From contig NZ_SAWZ01000001.1 of assembly GCF_004122095.1 (NCBI RefSeq), positions 496,001 to 560,000 on the forward strand: DNA of 64,000 bases. The letters run 5' to 3'. Made by a program: the position numbers and the translations under genes. Shown in pieces: positions 55,526 to 64,000 of this stretch; within the stretch, counting starts at the first letter, position 1; each line of letters begins with the position of its first letter. This DNA is from Pseudoxanthomonas composti (GTDB taxonomy: Bacteria > Pseudomonadota > Gammaproteobacteria > Xanthomonadales > Xanthomonadaceae). The notes beneath the pieces were generated by a model that saw only the letters and a list, made by a program, of their open reading frames with translations, searched no databases and was not told the origin of the DNA.

Positions 55526-56643
55526 ATCCCCCCCGCACCCCTCCCAGGATCGTCCACGTCGGCGGCAGCGCGCCCTACGACATCCACATCGGCCACGGCC
55601 TGCTGGACGATGGCGCCGCGCTGGCCGCGCATGTGCGCGGGCGCCACGTGCTGCTGCTGAGCGATACCAACGTCGCCCCGCTGTATGCCGAGCGCGTCGC
55701 CGCGGCGCTGCAGGCGGCCAGGCCGGAGCTGAAGATCGGCCGCTTCGTCCTGCCCGCCGGTGAGGCGTCCAAGACCCTTGCCGGTTTCGGTGAGGCCATC
55801 ACCGCGCTGGCCGAACTGGGCGCCACCCGCGATGCCTGCGTGTTCGCCCTGGGCGGCGGCGTGGTCGGGGACCTGGCCGGCTTCGCGGCGGCCTGCTGGA
55901 TGCGCGGGGTGGACTGCGTGCAGCTGCCGACCACGCTGCTGTCGATGGTGGACTCCTCCGTGGGCGGCAAGACCGCGGTGGATCTCCCGCAGGGCAAGAA
56001 CCTGGTCGGCGCCTTCCACCTGCCGCGCGCGGTGTTCGCCGACACCGGTGCGCTGACCAGCCTGCCGCTGCGCGAACTGCGCGCCGGGCTGGCCGAGGTC
56101 ATCAAGTACGGCGCCATCCGCGATCCGTTGTTCATGGAGTGGCTGGGCGCCGAGCGCGAGGCTTTGCTGGCCGGCGATGCCCACGCCCTGGCCACGGCGA
56201 TCGCGCGCAGCTGCGAGCACAAGGCCGAGATCGTCGAGCGCGACCCGCTGGAGAAAGGCGAGCGCGCCCTGCTCAACCTCGGCCACACCTTCGGCCATGC
56301 CATCGAGACCGAACAGGGCTATGGCGCGCCCGGCAGCGACAACCTCAACCATGGCGAGGCCGTGGCCGTGGGCATGGTGCTGGCCGCGCGCCTGTCCACG
56401 CAGCTGGGCCTGGCCCCGGCCAGCGACGCCGAGGCCCTGCAGGCCCTGCTCGCGCGCTACGGCCTGCCCACGCAGATCCCGGTGGGCCTGGCGCCGGAAG
56501 CCCTGTTGGCGCGCATGCGCCTGGACAAGAAGAACATCGCCGGCCGGCTGCGTCTGGTGCTGTGGCGGGGCATCGGCCAAGCGATGGTGGTGCCGGACGT
56601 GGACGAAGCGCAGGTGCTGCAGGTGCTGGCGGGAACGCCGTAA
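55522..56643 (+). CDS. aroB: 3-dehydroquinate synthase
   Basis: This enzyme converts DAHP to 3-dehydroquinate, step two of the shikimate pathway, using NAD and a divalent metal. At 373 residues it is of normal length. The glycine-rich [37 protein letters not shown], the metal and substrate motif HTFGHAIE, and [10 protein letters not shown] near the C-terminus are all present. The start overlaps the aroK stop. In related genomes damX/dedD-type genes may follow; here a minus-strand cupin gene ends 89 bases downstream. Confidence 0.97.
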   Translation: MNPPRTPPRIVHVGGSAPYDIHIGHGLLDDGAALAAHVRGRHVLLLSDTNVAPLYAERVAAALQAARPELKIGRFVLPAGEASKTLAGFGEAITALAELGATRDACVFALGGGVVGDLAGFAAACWMRGVDCVQLPTTLLSMVDSSVGGKTAVDLPQGKNLVGAFHLPRAVFADTGALTSLPLRELRAGLAEVIKYGAIRDPLFMEWLGAEREALLAGDAHALATAIARSCEHKAEIVERDPLEKGERALLNLGHTFGHAIETEQGYGAPGSDNLNHGEAVAVGMVLAARLSTQLGLAPASDAEALQALLARYGLPTQIPVGLAPEALLARMRLDKKNIAGRLRLVLWRGIGQAMVVPDVDEAQVLQVLAGTP

Positions 56644-56731
56644 ACCCTGGAGTTTGTCGAGCCCGTGGGGGCCCGGCCACGAACGCGCACGCAGCTGCGC
56701 GGCAAAGTTGCTTAGGCGCGGCGATCGACCG

Positions 56732-57055
56732 TCACACGCTGCCCGCTCGTTCGATCACCAGGATGCGCGCCGCGCCCTGCGGGTGGGCGACGTGCTCGGT
56801 GCCTTCCGGCGCATGGAAGACATCGCCGGCCTCCAGCAGCGCCGTGCGCTCGGCACCGTCCGCGCGCCAGTGCATCCGCACGCGTCCATCGAGCACGGCG
56901 AACACCTCCTGCCCATCGTTGACGTGCCAGACATAGGGCGCATCGGTCCAGTGCAGGCGTATGCCGACGCCGTCGATCAGCGCGATCGGCAAGGCCTCCC
57001 AGGCGCGCGCGGTGAAGTCGCGGCTGCGCACCACCATTGGCATCGGGCGGTTCAT
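56732..57055 (-). CDS. Small cupin-domain protein
   Basis: This 107-residue protein has a single cupin barrel, with WHVNDGQEVFAVLDGRVRMHW and GDVFHAPEGTEHVAHP as the two conserved motifs. The histidines needed to bind metal are present in the second motif (H at GTEH), and the first has H and E positions. The enzyme or ligand is unknown. Its start overlaps the isochorismatase stop (ATGA), so it is the second gene of a coupled pair. Confidence 0.88.
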   Translation of the reverse strand: MNRPMPMVVRSRDFTARAWEALPIALIDGVGIRLHWTDAPYVWHVNDGQEVFAVLDGRVRMHWRADGAERTALLEAGDVFHAPEGTEHVAHPQGAARILVIERAGSV

Positions 57056-57675
57056 GCGGCCTGGCGTGCGCGCTGGTTGGACTGCACGATGTCATCCGGC
57101 TGCAGCGCCTGCCCGGCCTGCAGCGCGGCGATCCAGGCATCGGTGCTGGCCACGGCCGCGAAGTTGCTGTGGAAGACCACGCTGAAGACGCGGTGGATTT
57201 CCTCTGCGCTGGCCTGGCCGGCGGCGTTGGCATAAGGCAGCGCACCGCTGGCGTCGCCCAGCACTTCCACGCGCAGGCCGCGATGGAACGCCTCGAAGAT
57301 GCTGGAGGCGTTGCAGTTATGGGTCATGTAGCCGACCACCGTCACGGTATCGATGTCGCGCGCGGCCAGCCACGCGGCCAGGTCGGTGCCGGCGAACACG
57401 CTGGGATGCGCCTTGAGGATGTGGTGATCGCGCGGGCGGGCCGCCACGTCCGGGTGCAGCGCCCAGGTGTCGCTGCCATCGGCGAACACCGGCGCGTCGG
57501 CGGCCATGGTGTGCTGGAACACCACCACCGGCACCCCCTGGGCATGGGCCGTGTCGATGGCGCGGAGAATATTGGGCAGCGAGGCGGACACCGGCGGATG
57601 GGCGATGCGCAGCTGTCCGGTGAAGTATTCGTTCTGGACGTCGATGACCAGCAGCGCGCGGCGGGGGACGGACAT
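57052..57675 (-). CDS. Isochorismatase-family hydrolase
   Basis: This 207-residue cysteine hydrolase of the isochorismatase superfamily has the catalytic triad D12 (LLVIDVQNEY), K87 (ILKAHPSVF) and C120 (GYMTHNC), all visible at normal spacing. Members include nicotinamidases and biuret hydrolases, and the substrate cannot be read from sequence. It is co-translated with a small cupin protein and divergent from a GlxA-type AraC regulator, an arrangement that suggests a locally regulated small catabolic or stress unit. Confidence 0.9.
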   Translation of the reverse strand: MSVPRRALLVIDVQNEYFTGQLRIAHPPVSASLPNILRAIDTAHAQGVPVVVFQHTMAADAPVFADGSDTWALHPDVAARPRDHHILKAHPSVFAGTDLAAWLAARDIDTVTVVGYMTHNCNASSIFEAFHRGLRVEVLGDASGALPYANAAGQASAEEIHRVFSVVFHSNFAAVASTDAWIAALQAGQALQPDDIVQSNQRARQAA

Positions 57676-57769
57676 GGCGGGAGCCTTTCGTTGGAGTGGG
57701 CGGCCAGTCTGGGCGTCGGTCGTGGCATCGACGAGTGGCCCGATGAGCGACTTTCGATAGAATCGGGCC

Positions 57770-58720
57770 ATGTCGCCGCATCGCATCGCCGTGGTCGCCT
57801 TCGACCGCATCAGCCCCTTCCATCTGTCCGTGCCGTGCCTGGTGTTCGAGTCGCGCCCGGAGCCGGACCTGCCCACCTTCGAGCTGCGCGTCTGCGCCGC
57901 CGAGCCGGGGCCGCTGCGCACCGATGCCGGCTTCAGCGTGCAACCTGCCCATGGACTGGAGGGGCTGGACGGGGCCGACACGGTGATCGTTCCTTCCTGG
58001 CGCGATCGGGACGAGCCGGCGCCACCGGTGCTGATCGAGGCACTGCGGCGGGCCCATGCCGGCGGCGCGCAGCTGGTGGGGCTGTGCCTGGGCACCTTCG
58101 TGCTGGCCGATGCCGGGCTGCTCGACGGCCGCCCGGCCACCACGCACTGGGCTGCGCTGGAGACCTTCGCCCGGCGCCATCCGCAGGTGCGGCTGCGCCC
58201 GGACGTGCTGTACGTGGATGACGGCGAGGTGCTGACCTCGGCCGGCACCGTGGCCGGCATCGACTGCTGCCTGCATCTGCTGCGCCGCCTGCATGGCGCC
58301 GAGGTCGCCAACCGCATCGCCCGGCGACTGGTGATCGCCCCGCATCGCCAGGGTGGACAGACCCAGTACATCGAGCAGCCGCTGCCGACCGATGGGGGCG
58401 ACGAACGGCTGGCGCGGGTCGTGGAATGGGCCCTGACCCACCTGGACCAGCGGCTGGACGTGGACCTGCTGGCCGCACGCGCGTTGATGAGCCGGCGCAC
58501 CTTCACGCGGCGGTTCCGGCAGTCGACCGGTGCCAGCCTCGGCGACTGGCTGGCGCACCAGCGCCTGGCGCGGGCGCAACGCCTGCTGGAGACCACCGAC
58601 CTGGCGCTGGACCACGTCGCCGCCGCGGCCGGCTTCGCCAGCGCCATCTCGCTGCGCCAGCGCTTCGCCGCGACGCTGCGCACCTCGCCGTCGGCCTATC
58701 GACGCAGTTTCCGAGGTTGA
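57770..58720 (+). CDS. GlxA-family AraC-type transcription regulator
   Basis: This 316-residue regulator has an N-terminal DJ-1/PfpI-like domain (residues 1 to about 185, with the GLCLGTF nucleophile-elbow segment at 105-111) and a C-terminal AraC double helix-turn-helix (about 220-310). The latter carries the RRTFTRRFRQSTG and AAGFASAISLRQRF segments. DJ-1-domain AraC proteins usually sense small metabolites. It is divergent from the isochorismatase/cupin pair, 94 bases away, which is the likely target. It converges on the phosphatase gene across a GC-rich, imperfect stem (about 58721-58760). Confidence 0.93.
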   Translation: MSPHRIAVVAFDRISPFHLSVPCLVFESRPEPDLPTFELRVCAAEPGPLRTDAGFSVQPAHGLEGLDGADTVIVPSWRDRDEPAPPVLIEALRRAHAGGAQLVGLCLGTFVLADAGLLDGRPATTHWAALETFARRHPQVRLRPDVLYVDDGEVLTSAGTVAGIDCCLHLLRRLHGAEVANRIARRLVIAPHRQGGQTQYIEQPLPTDGGDERLARVVEWALTHLDQRLDVDLLAARALMSRRTFTRRFRQSTGASLGDWLAHQRLARAQRLLETTDLALDHVAAAAGFASAISLRQRFAATLRTSPSAYRRSFRG

Positions 58721-58763
58721 CGCGCGTGCCGGCGGCGCCGGGGCGCCACGGCGCGCGCGTGGA

Positions 58764-59675
58764 TCAACCCACCTGGCCCAGGCGCGCGCGCAGGCGCTCG
58801 ATCTGCGCCTGGCTCAGGCCAATCGTCCTGAGATAACCCTCGGCGCCACCGTACTGGCGCGACAGCGCTGCCAGGAACATCTGCATGTCCTGCGGCGCGG
58901 TGCCGGCCATGCCGGCCAGCTTGCGCCCCAGTTCGGGATGGGCCGTGAGCATGGCCTTTAGCTGGGCGTTCATCGCGCTGTCCCTGGGCTGGCCCTGCAG
59001 GTAATGCGCCGAGATGGCGTAGTCGTGCACGATCGCATCGTGCGGCACCCCGGCCAGGTCCAGCAGCAGTGCGGCGATCACGCCGGTGCGGTCCTTGCCG
59101 GCGGTGCAGTGGAACAGCACGGTGCCCTGCTCCTGCGCGGCCATGCGCGCGAACACCTGGCGGAACTGCGGCTGGTTGCCACCCAGCCACTGCACGTAAG
59201 CCTGGCCCAGCGAATCAGGGAAGCGGGTCACCAGCTGCTCCAGGTCCATCTTCTCGGTGCCCATCAGCGAGATGCGCTGGTAATCGAAGCGAGCATCGCC
59301 GGCCAGCAGATCCGGCGACTGCGCCTGCTCATCGGCGGTGCGCAGGTCGATGTCCACCCGTACGCCGGCCGCGGCCAGCGCGTCCCGGTCGGCAGCGGTC
59401 AGGCGGCCCAGGTCGGCGGTGCGCAGGAAAGCGTCGGCCGGGATCGGACCGTTCCGCCCCTGCAGGCCGGCGAAGCTGCGGACGTTCCAGGCGCCCTGCA
59501 GCGGCACCAGGCGCTGCGCATCGTCGGGCAGCGGCTGCACGTTGCCGGGCGCGCCCGCTGCGATCGGGGTGAACGGCGTCGCGGCGGGCGCGGCGGCGGA
59601 GACGGCCGGCTGCTGGCTCGCGCAACCGCACAGCACGACCAGGGCCAGGACAAGCGGTGAGTGGGAAGGCTTCAT
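58764..59675 (-). CDS. Secreted tyrosine phosphatase lipoprotein
   Basis: This 303-residue lipoprotein has a signal peptide with lipobox LCGC (lipidated C18). The phosphatase domain contains RSFAG, a WNVR-style start and the signature HCTAGKDRTG at 189-198, with nucleophile C190 and R196. This matches the Y_phosphatase3 family, which acts on phosphotyrosine or phosphoinositides in LipA/MptpB-type proteins. The protein would face the periplasm or the outside. It starts 18 bases after the TonB receptor stop and so is probably in its transcript. Confidence 0.9.
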   Translation of the reverse strand: MKPSHSPLVLALVVLCGCASQQPAVSAAAPAATPFTPIAAGAPGNVQPLPDDAQRLVPLQGAWNVRSFAGLQGRNGPIPADAFLRTADLGRLTAADRDALAAAGVRVDIDLRTADEQAQSPDLLAGDARFDYQRISLMGTEKMDLEQLVTRFPDSLGQAYVQWLGGNQPQFRQVFARMAAQEQGTVLFHCTAGKDRTGVIAALLLDLAGVPHDAIVHDYAISAHYLQGQPRDSAMNAQLKAMLTAHPELGRKLAGMAGTAPQDMQMFLAALSRQYGGAEGYLRTIGLSQAQIERLRARLGQVG

Positions 59676-59693
59676 CTTTCGAACTCCGTTGGA

Positions 59694-61991
59694 TCAGAAA
59701 TGGACGGTCACGTCGAAACCGAACGTGCGCGGATCATTGAAGATGCCGCTCTGGCCGAGGGCGGCGCTGTTGAGCTTGTAGAACAGGTGCTGCTCGTCGA
59801 GCAGGTTGCGCGACCACAGCGAGAACTCCGCGGTCGTGCCGCCCTGGCCCATCGGCATGTCCACCAGCGCGATGCGCGCGTTGACCAAGGTGGAACTGTC
59901 GGTGAGCGTCTGGTCGTACTCGGAGGTGTAGAACCCATCGGACCAGTTGCCGTCCACATGGAATTTCAGCGCCGAGGCGTTGGCCAGCGGCACGAAGTAA
60001 TCCACCGCCAGGCTGGTGGCGTTCTTCGGCGCCAGCAGGGGCTGCACCGTCACCTGCACGCCGGCACCGAAGGGGTCGACGGTGTGCAGGGCGTCTATGT
60101 CGGTGTAGGCATGGCTCAGGCGCAGGGTCAGGTTCTCCACCGGGATCAGGGTGAACTCCAGCTCGGCGCCCCGCGTTTCGACCTCGTCCAGGGCGTTGGT
60201 GGTCACCGCGGTGGTGCGGGTGACGCCGCTGTTGGGGTCGAAGGGCAGGTTGAAGTCCACCTGCTTGTGCGCCACGGTGGCATCGAACAGCGCCAGGTTC
60301 AGGCGCGCGCGGCTGTCCCAGAACTCCGACTTCAGGCCAAGCTCGTAGGCGGTGACTTCTTCCGGGTCGAAGGCGGTGTAGTTGGTGGAGCGCGAGTTGG
60401 CGCCGCCGGCCTTGAAGCCGGTGCTGTACTTGGCATAGACCATCGCCTGCGTGCCCAGATCGTAGGCGATGTTGACCATCGGGTCGAACCGGCTCCAGGC
60501 ATCGTCGAAGCGCAACGCGGTGCTGGCGCCGTTGACGATGGACAGCTGGCCCCGCTTGTCGTCGCGGGTGAAGCGGCCGCCTGCGGTCACATGCAGGCGT
60601 TCGACCGAGGCAGGCGTCCAGGTCGCCTGCCCGAACACGCCCAGGCTGTCGGTCCAGGCCTTGCTGGCGCGGTCGATGCGCACGCTGCGCAGGTCCAGCG
60701 GATTGGTCGCCGGGTTGAGCGTGTAGCTGTTGCCGCCCGGCCCCCACAGCAGCATGTTCGGCGTCTGCGCGTTGTCGCCGGCGGTCTCGTGGTAGTAGAA
60801 CGCGCCGGCCAGGTACTCCACCTGCGGGGTGTTGCCGATCAGCTGGAATTCCTGGCTGTACTGGTGCTGGTAGACCTGCGCCAGGCTGTAGCGCGCGAAC
60901 GGCCTGCCCGCGCCGGAGTAGGTGGAGATCGCATCGATCAGGCCCATGTCGAACTGCCCCTGCTCCAGCTCCCGATAGGAACTGATCGACTTCAGCGTCA
61001 GGGCATCGGACAGGTCCCAGCTCACGTTGAGCAGGTGGCCGTCGGTGCGGCCCACGTTGGGCTGCTGCGGACCGCCGAGGATGGCGCTGTCCCGGCGCTC
61101 GGTCCTGGTGCCAGACACCTGCAGCGGGCTGGCGTAGGGGCCGGCCACCAGCAGCTGGGTGTGGTACGGCGTGGTGGCGTCATAGGCATTGTCGTAGGCG
61201 TAGAGCGCCGAGAAGGCCTGGCTGGGCTGCCACAGCGCGCTCAGCCGTCCGCCGCGCTTGGAGAAGGCATTGAAGTCCTCCTGGCCCGGCATCGGGTTGT
61301 CGGTGGTGCCGTCGCGCTTGGACTGCACCGCATCGAGCTTGAAGCTCACCTGCCCGAGCTTGGGCAGGTCCAGGTGAAGGCCGGTGTTGTAACCCCCGTA
61401 GTTGGAGACCCCCGCGGTGAGCCGCCCTTCGAGTTCACCGGTGGGCTGCCTGGTCACGATGCTGATCGCGCCGCCCTCGGTATTGCGGCCGAACAAGGTG
61501 CCCTGCGGGCCCTTGAGCACCTCGATGCGCTCCACGTCGTAGAGCATGGTGCCCAGGCCCTGCGCGCGCCCCAGGAACACGCCATCGACGTAGACGCCCA
61601 CGCCGGCATCGCGCGCCGGCTGGTTGGCATCGCCGGCCGCGCCGATGCCACGGATGCCGATGTTCAGCGCCGAGCTGCGGGTTGCGAACGGCGTCACCCG
61701 CAGCGACGGGATCGCGCCGTCGGCCAGGTTGCCCAGGGAGATGACCTTGCGGTCCTGCAGGGCCTCGGCATCGGCGACCGATACCGAGATTGGGGTCTGC
61801 TGGAGGTTGGTGGCGCGCTTTTGCGCGGTGACCACGACCTGGTCCAGTTCGACCGCATCGCGGCTGTCGCTGGCGGCGGGCCCAGGCCCGCGGCTGGACG
61901 CGTCGTGCTGCTGGGCCATGGCCAGCGAAGGCAACAGGGAGGCAAGGGACAGCGCGAGCGCCTGCGGACGCAGGGCACGGGAAGCAGACAT
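59694..61991 (-). CDS. TonB-dependent outer-membrane receptor
   Basis: This 765-residue receptor has a signal peptide ending SLAMAQQ. Then comes a TonB-box-like stretch (VELDQVVVTAQKR), a plug domain with a conserved 'IRGIGAAGDANQPARD' part and the EVLKGPQGTLFGRN motif, and a long beta-barrel that ends in the aromatic VHF. Barrels of this type take up siderophores, nucleosides, cobalamin or glycans, and the ligand here is not known. A TetR gene is divergent with a palindrome in the gap, and a secreted tyrosine phosphatase gene follows after 18 bases. The longer frame to 62054 is rejected since it overlaps the operator. Confidence 0.95.
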   Translation of the reverse strand: MSASRALRPQALALSLASLLPSLAMAQQHDASSRGPGPAASDSRDAVELDQVVVTAQKRATNLQQTPISVSVADAEALQDRKVISLGNLADGAIPSLRVTPFATRSSALNIGIRGIGAAGDANQPARDAGVGVYVDGVFLGRAQGLGTMLYDVERIEVLKGPQGTLFGRNTEGGAISIVTRQPTGELEGRLTAGVSNYGGYNTGLHLDLPKLGQVSFKLDAVQSKRDGTTDNPMPGQEDFNAFSKRGGRLSALWQPSQAFSALYAYDNAYDATTPYHTQLLVAGPYASPLQVSGTRTERRDSAILGGPQQPNVGRTDGHLLNVSWDLSDALTLKSISSYRELEQGQFDMGLIDAISTYSGAGRPFARYSLAQVYQHQYSQEFQLIGNTPQVEYLAGAFYYHETAGDNAQTPNMLLWGPGGNSYTLNPATNPLDLRSVRIDRASKAWTDSLGVFGQATWTPASVERLHVTAGGRFTRDDKRGQLSIVNGASTALRFDDAWSRFDPMVNIAYDLGTQAMVYAKYSTGFKAGGANSRSTNYTAFDPEEVTAYELGLKSEFWDSRARLNLALFDATVAHKQVDFNLPFDPNSGVTRTTAVTTNALDEVETRGAELEFTLIPVENLTLRLSHAYTDIDALHTVDPFGAGVQVTVQPLLAPKNATSLAVDYFVPLANASALKFHVDGNWSDGFYTSEYDQTLTDSSTLVNARIALVDMPMGQGGTTAEFSLWSRNLLDEQHLFYKLNSAALGQSGIFNDPRTFGFDVTVHF

Positions 61992-62056
61992 GGGAGGGTT
62001 CCGGCGTGGGTGGGTGGCGGACAGCGAGCGCAGTCTGTGCGGCCGCGATGACAAAT

Positions 62057-62072
62057 GAATGACCGTTCATTC
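62057..62072. promoter_or_regulatory. Near-palindromic TetR-type operator between divergent genes
   Basis: GAATGACCGTTCATTC is a 16-base palindrome with two central mismatches, with an additional AAAT before it. The 12 outer bases are symmetric, as in TetR operators of the TGAATGA/TCATTCA type. It is 65 bases upstream of the receptor ATG and 54 bases upstream of the chosen TetR start. It should be the site of the divergent repressor. Confidence 0.75.
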
Positions 62073-62126
62073 CATCCGCAATCGACTACCATCCCGGCCT
62101 TCGCGCCGCACCGCCCACACCGATCG

Positions 62127-62771
62127 ATGGCTCCCCACAGCTCCGCCCCGCACGACCCCGATGCCGCGCCCAGCGCGCGCGCCGAAAGCCAGCGCGAACG
62201 CATCCTCGATGCTGCCCAGCGCTGCTTCATCGCCCGTGGCTTCCACGCCGCCACGGTCAGCGACATCGCCACCGAAGCCGGTATCAGCCAGGGGCTGATG
62301 TACCGCTATTTCGACAACAAGCGGGCCATGATCCTGGCGCTGATCGAGCGCCAGCTGCAATCGGACCAGCAGTCCATGCGCCGCAATCCGCTGTCGGCCG
62401 ACATTGTCGAGAACCTGCTGGCGATCCACCAACTGTGGACACGCGGCGAATCGATCGCCGGCGTGGATGCGGCCATCGCCAGCGTGGCGCTGTACGCGGA
62501 GATCACCGCCGAGGCGCAGCGGGACCCGGTGGTGGCCGACGTGCTGCAGCGTCATGACCGCCTCACCACGCAGACGGTCTGCGACTGGCTGCGCCAGCAC
62601 GACCTGGCGCGCGGTGCGGCCATCGACGAGGCCGGCCTGCAACGGCGAACCCTGCTGATGCGCACCGTGGTCGAGGGTCTGGCGATGCGCGCCGTGCGCG
62701 ACCCGGATATCGCGCCGCAGACCGTGCGCGCCATGCTGGCCGGCGCCATGGCGCAGGTGCTGAACGACTGA
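62127..62771 (+). CDS. TetR-family transcription regulator
   Basis: This 214-residue TetR regulator has an N-terminal helix-turn-helix (about residues 20-66) with the motif RILDAAQRCFIARGFHAAT, then VSDIATEAGISQGLMYRYFDNK, and a C-terminal ligand-binding domain. It is divergent from the TonB receptor gene with a palindrome in the intergenic region, which it presumably binds to repress both genes. A 24-codon extension to an ATG at 62055 overlaps that operator and is therefore rejected. The inducer is unknown. Confidence 0.92.
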   Translation: MAPHSSAPHDPDAAPSARAESQRERILDAAQRCFIARGFHAATVSDIATEAGISQGLMYRYFDNKRAMILALIERQLQSDQQSMRRNPLSADIVENLLAIHQLWTRGESIAGVDAAIASVALYAEITAEAQRDPVVADVLQRHDRLTTQTVCDWLRQHDLARGAAIDEAGLQRRTLLMRTVVEGLAMRAVRDPDIAPQTVRAMLAGAMAQVLND

Positions 62772-62830
62772 GGCCTAGGCCTCGCGCGCCTTGCGCAGGC
62801 CTTGCCACGCGCTGCGGTAAACTCGCGGCC

Positions 62831-63088
62831 ATGCGCGTTCTTCTCCAGCAACATCCCAGCGTGGGCCAGTCGCCCCGCTACCTGCAGCTGACCCTGCAGC
62901 CGGACCTGTTCGGCGGCTGGGAGCTGCTGCGCGAGGCCGGCCAGGTCGGTGGGCGCGGGCAGCTGCGGCGCGAGCAGTTCCTGGCCCAGGCCGAGGCCAC
63001 GGCCGCCTTCGAGAAGCTGCGCGATGCCCATCTCAAGCGCGGGTTCCAGGTGATGTTCGTGCGCGGGTTCGACGCGCCGAGCGCCTAG
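62831..63088 (+). CDS. WGR-domain protein
   Basis: This 85-residue protein is a single WGR domain, the small module found in PARP proteins and in bacterial genes of unsettled role. The conserved LFGGWELLREAGQVGG motif, QFLAQAEATAAFEKLRDAHLKRGF and a FVRGFD end are seen. It starts at an ATG 59 bases after the TetR stop and is likely the first of a short row leading to hemE. Function is unknown; nucleic-acid binding is an inference from the domain. Confidence 0.88.
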   Translation: MRVLLQQHPSVGQSPRYLQLTLQPDLFGGWELLREAGQVGGRGQLRREQFLAQAEATAAFEKLRDAHLKRGFQVMFVRGFDAPSA

Positions 63089-63094
63089 CGCGTG

Positions 63095-63652
63095 ATGCAG
63101 CCCGTCCTGGAAACGCCGCGCCTGTTGCTGCGCCCGTACCTGGCCACCGACGCGGCGCACGTGCAGCGCCTGGCCGGCGATGCGCGCGTGGCCGACACCA
63201 CCGCCAACATTCCCCATCCTTACCCCGATGGCGCGGCACAGGCGTGGATCGCCGGGCTGGCGCCGGCCCTGGCCGCCGGCACGCGCGTGGCCTATGCGAT
63301 CACCCTGCGCCAGGACGGCAGCCTGATCGGCACGGTCGACCTGCACGAGATCTCCGCCGGCCACGCGCGGGCGATGCTGGGTTACTGGATCGGCGTGCCC
63401 TACTGGGGCCAGGGCTATGCCACCGAAGCGGCCCGGCGCCTGATCGAGCACGGCCAGACCGCGCTTGGCCTGAGCCGCATCGGCGGCGCCTGCCTGGCCC
63501 GCAACCCGGCCTCGGCGCAGGTGATGGAAAAGCTCGGCCTGCGCCTGGAAGGTCGGCTGATCGCCCACGAATGCAAGCACGGGCTCTTCGAGGACCTGCT
63601 GCTGTACGGCCTGGTCCTGCCCGGCCGCGTGCCCCCGGTTTCACCCGCCTGA
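63095..63652 (+). CDS. RimJ/RimL-type GNAT acetyltransferase
   Basis: This 185-residue GNAT enzyme starts [19 protein letters not shown], an N-terminal layout shared with ribosomal-protein and small-molecule acetyltransferases. The acetyl-CoA loop '[11 protein letters not shown]' and [25 protein letters not shown], the typical late helix, are present. It could modify an N-terminal alpha-amino group, but the target is unknown. The GTG at 63092 one codon upstream is an alternative start. It is six bases after the WGR gene and 25 before hemE. Confidence 0.9.
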   Translation: MQPVLETPRLLLRPYLATDAAHVQRLAGDARVADTTANIPHPYPDGAAQAWIAGLAPALAAGTRVAYAITLRQDGSLIGTVDLHEISAGHARAMLGYWIGVPYWGQGYATEAARRLIEHGQTALGLSRIGGACLARNPASAQVMEKLGLRLEGRLIAHECKHGLFEDLLLYGLVLPGRVPPVSPA

Positions 63653-63677
63653 CATCCCCCATCACAGAAGACCTGCC

Positions 63678-64000
63678 GTGTCCCTGCCTGCATTGAAGAA
63701 CGACCGCCTGCTGCGCGCCCTGCGCCGCCAACCCACCGACCGCACCCCTGTGTGGCTGATGCGGCAGGCCGGCCGCTACCTGCCCGAGTACCGCGCCACC
63801 CGCGCCAAGGCCGGCAGCTTCCTGGGCATGGCCAAGAACCCGGAGATCGCCTGCGAGATCACCCTGCAGCCGCTGCGGCGCTTTCCGCTGGACGCGGCGA
63901 TCCTGTTCTCGGACATCCTGACCATCCCCGATGCGATGGGGCTGGAGCTGTACTTCGTCGATGGCGAGGGCCCCAAGTTCCGCCACACCGTGCGCAGCGC
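63678..64000 (+). CDS. hemE: Uroporphyrinogen decarboxylase, 5' part
   Basis: This enzyme converts uroporphyrinogen III to coproporphyrinogen III in haem synthesis. The frame opens at a GTG at 63678 and runs past the window end, so about 107 of the usual 350-360 residues are visible. Residues 25-45 contain the conserved [16 protein letters not shown] segment with the substrate-binding arginines. [18 protein letters not shown] with its key aspartate lies in the visible part, near residue 80. ACAGAAGA lies 10 bases upstream as a ribosome-binding site. It is in the same direction as aroB and the GNAT gene. Confidence 0.95.
   Translation, partial: MSLPALKNDRLLRALRRQPTDRTPVWLMRQAGRYLPEYRATRAKAGSFLGMAKNPEIACEITLQPLRRFPLDAAILFSDILTIPDAMGLELYFVDGEGPKFRHTVRS

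Overview
The window is a GC-rich chromosomal segment of a gammaproteobacterium. The organism is most likely a member of the Xanthomonadaceae/Lysobacteraceae (Pseudoxanthomonas-, Stenotrophomonas- or Xanthomonas-like). The evidence is the high GC and strong third-position GC of the genes, the neighbourhoods yqgE-ruvX-pyrB, pilT-pilU divergent from yggS-proC, and aroK-aroB followed by hemE, and dispersed GTGGGAGCGG...CCGCTCCCAC palindromes. The genus is inferred from context and is not proven.

Bases 1-13 kb hold signalling genes: the 3' end of a diguanylate cyclase, a five-PAS GGDEF-EAL protein and an EAL-CBS-GGDEF protein. Between them lie small unknown proteins, a lipoprotein alpha/beta hydrolase, an unknown lipoprotein and a periplasmic retropepsin-like protein. 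From 13 to 19 kb there is an M1 aminopeptidase split by a -1 frameshift, a TacA/TacT-type (DUF1778/GNAT) toxin-antitoxin pair, the operon yqgE-ruvX-pyrB and, divergent from it, tag. From 19 to 31 kb there is a DUF72 protein, a YitT-family membrane protein, pilT-pilU, yggS-proC, a soxR gene divergent from an MFS exporter with a good SoxR box between them, and a two-haem lipoprotein of the DHOR family.

Bases 31.2-51.4 kb are a contact-dependent inhibition (CDI) island read on the minus strand: cdiB (TpsB transporter), a 4090-residue cdiA ending in an HNH-type nuclease, a probable 300-residue immunity gene, then a second, 5'-truncated cdiA of 1378 codons with a VENN junction and a different putative PD-(D/E)xK toxin. 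Two more small AT-richer genes follow, one immediately after the truncated cdiA and one resembling the YezG/DUF600 immunity family. The AT-rich downstream part and the displaced cdiA fragment point to modular acquisition of toxin/immunity cassettes.

Bases 51.6-64 kb return to core functions. They hold an overlapping trio (Nif3-like domain protein, AAC(6')-like acetyltransferase, BtuF-like cobalamin-binding protein), pdxH, a glycerate-kinase-like gene, aroK-aroB, an overlapping cupin/isochorismatase pair divergent from a GlxA-type AraC regulator, a TonB receptor with a secreted tyrosine phosphatase under a divergent TetR regulator with a palindromic site, a WGR protein, a GNAT enzyme and the start of hemE.

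Intergenic DNA carries REP-like palindromes, a roughly 245-bp inverted-repeat element with GGGGTCAGAGTGCA ends, a 15-bp minisatellite abutting a REP copy, heptad simple repeats and poly-G tracts. I saw no tRNA, rRNA, CRISPR array, intact insertion sequence or prophage genes.
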